Origin: Megalonaias nervosa
Lineage: Eukaryota; Mollusca; Bivalvia; Unionida; Unionidae
Direction: 5' to 3'
Assembly (NCBI GenBank): GCA_016617855.1
Contig: JAECUM010017574.1
Span: 1 to 64,000 of the forward strand
Length of the DNA: 64,000 bases
Below, in pieces: positions 13,786 through 25,700 of this stretch (positions are counted from its first letter, which is position 1; the number at the start of each line of letters is the position of its first letter). The translations under genes were made by a program, and so were the position numbers. A model generated the notes under the pieces. It had not been told where the DNA came from. It saw only the letters and a list, made by a program, of their open reading frames with translations, and made no database searches.

Positions 13786-16700
13786 TTAGAACCTGGCTAT
13801 GGGGATGTTCCAAATGCAATGTTATAGATTGGAACTGATGGGATAAGATACTAATGCTTATCAGTTGGTTTTGATTAGACGTCTATATGGACATATAAAT
13901 GAACAGACTCAGGCTAATGAGAACTAGTTTTACATTTATCGTAATTAATCTCTGACACACGCGATCATTTGCTGTACTTGAAAGGACTGTTATTGCGAGA
14001 CCCAAGGCGCTGTGTTGGCAGCGGGTCCCGGCCGGTGAAGTTCCTGTAGTATGCCTAATGATTTTGTCAATTGGAGCGCCCGGAGACCCAAAGGCGCGGG
14101 GACCCAGGCAACCGTCTTGCTCGCCTTTCCATAAGGCCGGTCTTGCTGGTCCTAATACCAACAAACACATCTACATTTCTTCATTAATACAGTGCTGGAG
14201 TAATAAAATAAACACATATTGATCTCTATAACTCTTTGATGGCAAGAAAGAAGCACGAACATGTTTTTAATTGCACATCGATGTTATAGGACAACATCGA
14301 TGTTATAGGACAAAATGTCACGGACAGAAAGACAGAGGACAAAAGCCACATCTTGAATTTTCACTATTATGAGTTACATGTAGGACAATGAGTTACGGGA
14401 CATAAAGTCACCTTCGAATTTTGTAATGTTTCAGGTTTCTATATGAACAACTCAATTAATCGCACCTTTTTCATTGAAATATTAACATAATAACCATAGT
14501 AACAGTCGCATGATGTTGTAATATTTCCAAAATATTTTTAGATGTTTGTAAAAAAATACGAGTGTGCATAGTACTAACAAAATACTCACATTGTTGTCAC
14601 TAGTACTGCTAATGCAAAAGTTCGTTAATGACTTGTTTTAAATCGTTAACACAGTCTTAGTCTTATAATGTTTGGTGCATTGCGTTGTATCTTGTCAGTC
14701 GAATATTATTATAGATACTGCTTTCAGCACACTGTCCTCAAAGTCAGTGACGACTTTAGAAATGTTGAAGTCTAGACCTAAACTGCTAGACTTGTATAGG
14801 ATAGCCTGGAAAAGTTCTTCATATGTTGCGAATGACTTTTTTCTGGAATAAACTGTAAACAGCAGTGATATAGCCATATCTGAAAGGAATGCTCATGGTG
14901 TTATCTATTTAAAGTCTGGTAAAGCCGTGTCAATGGTACCGTCCATTAAGATGATTTCAGCATCAAAAAACGTTTTAGGTTGTCTACTATAGCAAAGGCT
15001 GATACACATTCTGCAAAACTCTGGCTGGGTGCATTATAACTTCACAAAGATTTCTCTTTCATGTTGTTGCGTGTTGGTCCAGTTTCATGGTTGTTCAGTC
15101 AGGGGTATGATTATGGGGCTGGACTAGAACTGGATTTCGGTATAGCAAGTCAGCGGACAAAGTACCTCTGCAGCCGGTGCTGGACCTAAGTGAGTTCTTC
15201 CACCATTGCTTGATCTTACGTAATGCATGTCTAGTATATAGTTAACCTTTTAAACAGAGTTTTAGAACCATTGTTGCTTGAGATGACTTCCATTTTGGAA
15301 TGATTTCTTTGACGAAAACCTTGGAGTTTTATATTTGTATATAAATGGCCTGGATCTGTAGCCATGGAAATCAAAGCCATTTAGCACAAAAACGTTTCAT
15401 TATACTAGTATATTTGTTTAAAACGTAATTAGATATTCAGACCAAAAGTTTTCCTATATATCATTATCAAAGTTACCTCTCAAGAGTAAGCCCTAAATAT
15501 ATTCTATGATATCTATGTTATACGCTTGCTTTACAATTTGCCCTTAAGACTTCAGTTGCCAAACAATTACCCTTCGATTGTGAAGCCGTCATTTCATTGC
15601 TATCATTAATAGTAATAATTACGAATACTAGAATATAATGATTTTAATACTTTTCTTTCAAAATAAATGTTTGAAAATTCAGTGGGTGACTTTATTTCCC
15701 GCGACTTTTTGTTCCCTATGCGCATTATCACTAAGATAACGCAAATTGTGACTCTTTGTCCCTCAGACTTTCTGTCCCATATGTATTTATGACTTTTCTG
15801 ACCTCTGACTTTCTGTCCCATATGTATTTATGACTTTTCTGACCTCTGACTTTCTGTCCCATATGTATTTATGACTTTTCTGACCTCTGACTTTCTGTCC
15901 TTTACCGTGATTGTCAAGTGGGTCATTGTTTTAAAATGACTAAAACAGCGCAACGCAAACTATCCTTCAAATCAAGAATTTTGTGCGTGAGTTGCTCGTT
16001 GTGATTCAGCATATCGGCAAGGAAGTGAAAAACGCATTCTGCGTATCACATTTGTAGATTGTAATATCGCCAGTAAATTTAAAAGTAGTTCAGAGCGCTT
16101 GTTTTGCTAATGAGAAAAAATATAATGAGAACTTTTAATTAGTCCATCTAGCATATGTAGATATCGTGCGTAATTTTGAACATGCAATACTAACGAGTAT
16201 TATCTTTTCTCAATTCAGAGAGTTTAGACCAAGAGTATTGCAGAAACCACCACACATATTACCAACGTAAGTATACGAATCTAAATCAATAAAAAAATTA
16301 ATATCTCAATGTGTAGAAATCGTAAAATCAAATCCATGTATAAGTTCAAATACCATATGATATTCGTATCCTTAAAAGCTAGTGATCCCCAACATGAGAG
16401 CGGCGGCAACGTTATTTTGGGTACAACTGTTCTAATTCACAACAGCACACTACTGAGCGGAACATGAAAAGACAACAATCTTCAAAATTTGCATCGTATG
16501 TCAGTAATAAGAAATGAAAGCTCTACTTGTTTGTATAGATAAGGCAAATGTAGCATATTTTTTGCTATTAGTAGTCAACACTATCAAAGATAAATATTTA
16601 ATACTTCGGCTGCTGCTGCTGACTATTCGTGCTTCCATTGTTGTTGTTGTTGCTGTTAGTAGTAGAAGTAGTAGTAGTATTTAAGCAGAAGTGGATGCAA

Positions 16701-19700
16701 ACATAGTCAAAGGTTCTAAATCTGAAAGACAAGACGAAATGACGAAACTCAAGTTATTATAAACCTAAACCTGCTTATCAGCAGTATAGAAATTGTTAAA
16801 AGGGATTGATTGCCGATTAGATATATTATCATCTTGTAGAGAAAGACCGGGGCCCCTTCTCACAAAACAACGTACGACAAAAAGATTTTAACATTTTCCA
16901 TATCAATTTAGTACATGATATTGGGAGTTTCATTAAAAAGAATTAGTCACGTTTCTTCGCAACCTTTCCTGACATTTTTACGTAATTTCACCGCAACACC
17001 CAGGCTAGCGTAAGTGCAAAGTTTCTCGTAAGTTTGTATTTGGAGAGTGTGAGTCAAATGGGATCATCATGGGATGCTCACTTATATTCCAGTATATACC
17101 GTGTATTGGTTATTTCTCTATTTTAACTATATTTTTTATTTTTGTGCAATTCCATAATTTTAAAACTTGTAAGATTTAATGTTTAAAGAGTTGGAATCAC
17201 ATTTTCTATAATAATGTGAATTCCGCCCAACGGGTGAAAAGTTGGGGAATACGTTCATGCAACACACCCTTACGTGATATGAAAAGGGGAATATATTAAC
17301 CAAGAGAGAAGAGGTAGGCTGAGGCCAAAATAATAATAATAATAATAATACATTTTTAACGGACATACCGCATTTAATCATGAAAGACCTATATAAATGT
17401 GATCTTCAATGCTTCTAACAGGTTATGTTATAAAGTTCCAATTAGAGACACTCAGGCATGCTCGTACACTTACTCACATATTTAAAATAGATTTAAATAT
17501 ATCTTAACTATCGCCAACATGTGCATATATGAACAATGTACTATATACAGGTATACACATTTTAGCATATCATAAGTCATATATACATAGATTAAAATAT
17601 GCACAGATTATCTCTAGATACAAAGATAAAATACATAAAATAATGTATTGGAAGGCTTTACTATATCATTCCAACTGGTCAAGAAAAACTTTCGTTAATG
17701 AGGTTTTAAACTAAGTAGGAGAATCGAATTGCGTATCCTAAAGGGTAAGGAATTCTAAAGGTAGGTACTGGTACAGTGAAACAGCGTGTGTGATAGTTGG
17801 GTGTCGACCATTGAATCTGGAGGGAGTTGTTAGTTGTTGATTGGAGATTGTGTTCATTATTTGATGATTTTAGTTCAATTAAGTAAGAGACTGAATCTGG
17901 AGAAAGATCGTTTAGACACTTGCATTTCATGATTTCTTTAAAACAAAATAAAAGCATTCGAGGGAGTGGTAATAGAAACGTTTAGAATTATTGGGGCGAG
18001 AACCTGTTATCAATGATATGGTTTAACGAAATGCAAATATCTTTTCGTACGTTCTCACATGGGTGGTGTAATGAGTTTGATGGGACAAGAACATTGTGGT
18101 GAGGCAGACAAAATAAACCCCTCAATGTATGTTTGAAAAGTGGCGCGAAGAAGGCCTACTTCACGAAAATGACATAAGAAAATGTATCTTAAAAAAGTAC
18201 AATTGTTCTGGCGAGGTCATACATCGCCCGTCAGTGCCGGAAGCAAAACCAACGAACAAGGGTTGGTACTTGGAATTGCATCAGGTGGGTGGGACAGAAG
18301 AGAGGAAAGAATCACTGACAGCAGCACTTGATCAGGCCTTGTGATGAACAATGTAGGATCACGCAGATGTAAAGGACGTATTCAACTGTGCAGAATGTCC
18401 TAGAGTAAGGGAGATGAATGCTACATCGTTGGATACGCGCATCTACAATAAAGTCTAATGTAATTACAAAAATGTCTATAGCAATTACATAAAGTCTCAT
18501 GTAATTATGAAATGCCTAATGCAATTACAAATGCAAAATGCAATTACAAAATGCTTAATGCAATTAAAAAATGCCTAATGTAATCATGAAATGCCCAATA
18601 CAATTACAAAATGAGAATCTTGACACTTTCCTGATAAGAAGGAAGTGTTGTAATAAATTAATAAATAAGATATAAAATCCACTACCAAGTGATGCCTGTA
18701 TATTGCATAGAAAGTGGTTTAAAACAAGAAGACCAAAGTATTAACGGTAAACGGAAGCATACGCTAGAATACAGAACGCTATACATCGTACAAGTGTATA
18801 AAATATAAAAACCTGATGTATATAACTAACAACGCAGTGCAAGCACAACTATCGTGTAGTGTTTAAAGGGCCAGAGAAAATGTCCTGGAGCACCATCGTG
18901 ATAAAAAAAAATATTAAACGTCCAGACAGTTAGGTCTGGAAAAGGGGTATTTGGTACACTAAGTCACAAGATCACATACTCATAGACAGCCTAGGAAAAC
19001 ATAGTATATCACTTATGCAACCCCCTACTCTTAAAGTGGCAACCCTTGTACAACCAGGTTATTAGGAAAGTCTTCGAAATTTTAGACTAAGGGAAGTCGC
19101 AAGTCTATAAAACAAGATAATAAAATGCTGCACGTAAGGAAGAAAAAAGATGAAGAATAAGAAGCGAAGAAAACGATGAACAAGAAGATGAGAAAAAAGA
19201 AAATAGCAAATTTTCTTTTTCAAATTAATTGGAAAGTTCCAAACTGTTATTTTTTGCAATTTTATTCTTATTCTTCCTATTGTCTCAAACAAATCGGTAC
19301 CTCATATATACACACGAAAATACATTAAAGTTTATTAAGAACCTTGAGAATATTACATCGGTTTTACAGCAAATTCGCTACCAAAGTAATATTCCCGTCT
19401 CTTTCAGGCCTCCACAATGAAATGTATGCACTCAGTCCATCGCCTTGCAGGTCTCACCAGTACAGTAAGAATGCACTAAATTTCAATACAGTACTATCAT
19501 GAATGAAAGTAGCAACAGTAGACTACAAATATTCAGTTGATGAAACCTTTAAAGAAAAGCAAGTAGTTTCTTTGTCACTTTCTGTGTTCTTAGATTTAGC
19601 TCATTCTGTGTAAGAACTTGCTCACATAATAAATTCCTATGTTCACCGAATTATTAATTACAGGATTCAAGGTAGCTCATTTGGTAGATATTCAGATTCA

Positions 19701-22700
19701 TAACCGCAATCAAATGGTCGCCGATTCCATACCTACCTAATCCAACCGATATAGGCCGCCTTGGTATGTTCTTAGGAAAGGCACTTAGTTCCCATTTCGT
19801 CGGCATCATATAGCCAATAATGTATTAAAACAGAGCAAAATTAAAGAATACATTTAAGTGATTACTTTTCCATATTCTACACGATACGTGTATCCCATTC
19901 TCTAAAGGACACGTTTAAAATTCATCTGTCCTAACTTTTTTGAGACAAAGATCTCTTGAATGAAGCGTCATTGTATTTGTAGTTTAGCGCTACATCTTTG
20001 TAATTATTTACACTACTTTATATTGGTTTGTTCAGCAGTCATAAATCAAATGAACCAGTTACATTCATTTAGCCTGGGGTTTTGTTTTGGGGTGGAGTTG
20101 GCTAATTTCATTTCTTCAAAATCTCGACCAATAAATGTATTTATCTGTAAAAGAGAATCATCAGTTAATTCAAATAAAATCCTTATATTTTTGTAATATC
20201 CTTATATCTGTACATACAGATTACTAAGATATTGTTGAAAATATTAATTTTGCTTATTTGTATTGAATATTTGTGGTTACATTTACTGGAATTACATATT
20301 ATATCGTAAAACCTCTTTTATTTCAGTGTGGTATTATTTCAACAAAATAAGATATGATCAAAATAGAGATTGCAAAAAAGATTTCATTCTTCATGCAGCA
20401 GGTAGTGTTTTTGTCTAATCTTTAAATATTGGCGGGTAGCTAATATTTGTTTACTGTTTATTTATCCATTTGTTTGTGCCAGTTTTCTTTTGACCTTTGT
20501 ACACATGTTTTCGTGAAAGTGTTACCGTATTCGTAATTTATTGCTAAGTCAATTGATGGATCTATCACTGCTTTTCTTTCATATTTATCAATGATATGAC
20601 TGAATACATCGAGTTTATCGTCTATATGCTGAATTACTCATCTGTATATTCCTTCTGAAATCATTTTTAATTCATCTAGAAATTAATTGTTCGTTAATCA
20701 GCGAACACAACAATGAACGTATCCTTCCTTCTCCCCAAACACTAATACATACGAAATATGTACAACCCATGTGAAAGTTATTTTGGCCCCCGAATTCCGT
20801 ATGCATTTATAAATGCTAGATCATACCGCAGCATCTATTTTCTCATCATGTTATAGTTTGAAGCATTTTTAAATATGTTAAACTATACTTTGTTACTAAA
20901 ACTGTTGCAGCCACATATCCTGATGCAGCAAGTGACCCTTGTTTGTGTTCCTCAGGTAAATTAGATATTATATTATCAATGAAATAAACGATTTAAGAAA
21001 AACAACATGTTGTGAGTGTAATGTAATCATTCTGCCAGCTTGGAAGAATACGATATGCTGCCTTTAGTTATAAGAAAGAAATGCAAACGAATGATGTATC
21101 AAACGTATCTTATTGTGCCTAAAGAAACACATAAAAAAATAAAGATGTGGACATTTCATTCTAAACTATAAAATTAAGTTGTGAAGCTTACCTTAAACAC
21201 CTGATACACCAAGCACCACCAGAAAGCAGATTCTACAAACATACCATAACGTGTTCTTACATTTCTTCAGACTTAACAGTTTAAATAACACAACTCTCAA
21301 ATTCTAAATTTCTTGAATACTACGTTTTCTTCTGCTTGCTATCCATTCTTATTTCTTCATACATATATTAAATATTCTTGAAGTTACTATTTTATATAGT
21401 AAGTTTTTTGTAATGGCGTTCCCTATGATACCATAACATAATGAAGCAGAATTGTTTCATGTTTAATTTCTAGCTTGTCACGCGGATAATTTACATTGAA
21501 ATAAACATTAATTGCCATATTATCCGCATAAAAACCTAGTGTCGCAGCCGTCACAAACAACAACCATGGCAATTGCAATAACGAAAACAATGGTAACTAC
21601 AATGACGACAACGACGGCAACTACAATGACGACAACGAAACATATCCTTGATGTAAATACTACACCTGATGTGTTGCACGGTAAGAAATAGTAAAGCCTT
21701 TTTCTTCCACATACAATGTTTGTAATTCATATAAGAGATTATCTTTTTTAGTGTTTATTGCATAATGCATATGCTATTTTACTTATGAGAAATTATGTTT
21801 AACCAAAGCATCATGATAGATAATCATTTTATCCCTTCGTACATTTCTTTAGGCTGTCGAAGTTGATAATTGTTATCTAAGAGTTGATTTCAGTTATCTG
21901 TTCAGCTGATTCACGTTCATTGACTGATACAGCCTGACGGAGTCGTCTCTCTTTCTTTTATCCACTATTAGTGTCATGAAATTCATAATGACATTTATTT
22001 TCACGATTTCATGAACTTTGTTCACTTTGTTTCTCAAAGGTCACGTCTACTGAGAACTCAACACTTCATATGGAATAAGTTCCTTTTAAGCTGAATATTT
22101 TACCTTCTGACAACATATATCGCACAAAACATACCTTGTATATGCGACTTTAGATTTGGCTTTCTGCTATATCTTATCATCGCCGGAACATTTCTCGACA
22201 CCTTCTCCTCCTCTTTCTTCTGCATTACTACCATTAGTGCCAGAACACGGCGCTTTTATAATGAAATATATGAAATAGCTAGAAACTCTTTCACTGTTTC
22301 AAAATACGAATAAGACGTGTTCAAAAAAAAAAGAAGAGGAAAAGGGAAAGCAATAATAGATGAATAACCCAGAGTATTGATAATAATCAAGTAAGTGAAA
22401 ACAGAGCTTCAAAAACTGTCAGTGTGTTATGGGACATTCTAACGAAGCTAAAACAGCTAAGAGCAATACTTGAAGGCTCGTTAATGAAACACAAGAGAAG
22501 GAAATCTTCACCTCAAAGAATTCTAAGCCTTCGATGCCATTGACTATACCGACTAAGACTACAACAGCGGCAGCAACTAAATCAGCCGTGGGACTTGGAC
22601 ATGGAAAAGACTAAAGGCAGCTGAATCTAATGTTCTCAAATCAAAGATTTGTTTAAAAAATTAACGGCCGTTTTCAAGATAACCTATAATATATATTCCC

Positions 22701-25700
22701 AGAAAAGACATACTAATATTATTGGCAACTAAAATCTTATTTTGTATTAAAAAATTCCCTTCTCGAGAAATCAGCGAGCGTACCTATATCTTGTGAATTA
22801 TCAATAATAAATTAAACAAATCAAGACACTGACATCACTACCGTTTGATTATATTCTCGTGAATGCAATTCAACATATTTAAAGTACGTTGTTTTGCAAA
22901 ATTCCTTTTTTATCTTAGGAGTGTCGTTAATGAGTGGCATGGGTTCTTCTGCCGTTTTTCTGTATAATAAATATCATTCTTTTGCTCCTTCTTTACTTTT
23001 ATTTATAAGGTTTTGGAAGGAAGTGGATTCTTCTGGCTCTTCTATTTCTGAAAGCTCCTGTTTGTTCTCTTTCTTCACATTTATTTTACATTCTGGACAC
23101 TAAGACCTCTTTTTTACTAGGCAGTGATAACAGGTAATCACTACTGTTGTAGCTAGTGGTTCCATTTGTTGAAGTTCTGTATATATTTTAACCTAATGTC
23201 CCTTTCCGAACAGACATAACGCTGATCTTCACTTTTATCTCTTGAGGAGTAGTCTTGTGTCTTTCCATTTGTTTTATTGGGCGACTTGTATCTTCGAATC
23301 ACTATCTGTAAACGTTTTTGCTGCTCTTTCCACAAAATGAATGTATAACTGATTAATAGCATTTTCTAACCTAGCGGCTCTGTATATATACTGCGCGAGG
23401 TACCTTAGTTCAGTCAAACTTGAAATGTTCACCGTCATGAAACGATTGCATCATTCCAATAGGAAACCAGCAGCAAAGCGACCACATTCTGTGTCAGCTA
23501 TTAACCTCATAGAAGTTTTGCCAGTTTTTCACTGTAGCGATTTTGAAGAGGAAATGATTCACCCATATCCAACACCATGATCAGTCTTTCCACGACCGGT
23601 GTAGCAAAGATAATCCAATAAAGAAAATTGTTCGGTAGCCCCTGAGGAATATTTTCACATTCAAATGACTCACAAAGCTGAGTGCAGAAAAAGTAGAACT
23701 ACACCTTACACAAAAATTTAAAGCGTTCAAAATCCCATGTTCCTGCAGAAAAATCGTCTACATTTATTAAAGACTTAATAAAATGTTTGGTGTGACTGGA
23801 AAGTGAAAATATACTTTCCTAGCCTTTTCAATGCCGAAGAAAATGAACGTGCCTGTTCTTAAAGAACTTGAATAAGACGAACATAACATTTATGTATGTA
23901 ATACATGACATATTATGTAAGATGCATTCGAAGTGTTTCTTTCGAAAATAAAACGCTTTTTCTTTTCCGGATGCATCGTATTTAACTAAGGTTTTAACAT
24001 TAGTTTTCATTGCAGCAGTTCATATTTGCAGCAAGTTGTTAACGATTGTTGATACAGCACACAACTTAACTATCAAGCACCCCAATGCATCAGACTGTAC
24101 TACAGGTGATCATGCCTCCACAGAGGCATTAGTCCTCAGTAACTGTAAAGTTGGATCCGCGACTATTTGGATTAAAGGTGAAAATGTATGTATCCAAAAC
24201 AAAATATGGAGCTTTATCAGTAAATCATGGCATTTGCGAACGAAAATAAAGTAAAATTATAAACATTACAAACAAATATAGAACCATGAAATAATACAGA
24301 CGGAGAAAAAATAGAAAAGCGGCAGAAATACATACGTACATACATGGGTGCATGCATGCATGCATACATACATACATACATACATACATACATACATGAT
24401 CATTTGGGTGATAAGTGGTGTATATCGAGGTCTTCCGTAGTTTAAGATTCGAAAAGGGAAGTGTATGGGAATTATGTAATGTTTCTATCTAAAGTGTATC
24501 TAATTGGTTTCAAAACCTGTCTTTCGTTTGTTCATAATTATTGAAAGCGAATTCTGCATATAGAGACATTATTAATAGACAATAATCTGGTGCATACCCA
24601 GCTTATGTGATACATTGTTCTTATTAATTCTTTAGGAAGTCCCATATTACAGAGAAACAAAGATACTAAAGAAATATTTCTCGTCAGAACAGACCAGATT
24701 TTCAGACTGAAATAAAGCTTCTTACGATGGGTGAAAAAATACAATCGTCAATAATGCTAAAGCAGCGATGGAAGACAGTCCAAAATTTCAGACCGATATA
24801 GAGCTTCCTACGACGGGTGAAACGATACAAGTGTCACCGAGACCTCTCACCAGGTTATTTTCTTTTTGTGCGTCAAATATATTTACTTGGGAGTCCCCCC
24901 CCCCCTTTTGACAGAGTCAAGGGTGTAAAAACAAGGTAACGGTCTTTCAACCGCAAATTTTATGGAGACCTACACGATATCGCGACCGAAGTTCATGTAA
25001 ATTTATCATGATAGATCCATGAGGAATTGTATGAGCGCGGGAGAAGAAATTTCTGAATTTAATTATATCCATGTCTCCTGAACACCAAGGCTGATGAATG
25101 TTTCGCAGATGTGTGTCGACTCCATTAAAGACAATCAGTAGATTGCAGTTATCTCTGATCACTTTAGATATATGCGAATATCCGAGCTGAATTTGATTAT
25201 TTGCCCAGCATCACATCATCTTATACTACAAGATTACTAATACATCCATCGAGATCATCCACAGATGGAGCATCATCAATATCGGTGATAAAGTCAATAA
25301 TATCATTTCCGTCCTTGTCCAACAATTTCGCGTTTTCATTAAAATCTTTAAGCACGTTGTAGCATCGTTGATCATCTACCGACGATGCCACTAAATACAA
25401 CTTATCCCGCTTGTGCCGTCTCATTATCAGGTTAAGAAATAATTGTTTTTTACCAGACCCAGATGGGCCTATGATGTTTGCTCTAATATAATTTGGTAGC
25501 GCTGGATGATGCTTGACTGGCTCTTGTTTTCGTGATATCCATGTGGTACAAATATAATAAACAATATGAATTTATATTGTGTTCGATGCAAAGCAACCAC
25601 CCCCATCAGAAGATTAAAAACAATAACAGCGAGGAATAAAAAGCGTGCACTCACAGGTAAGTATATAAAATGTGGCACAAAAAAAATACAAATTTATCTC

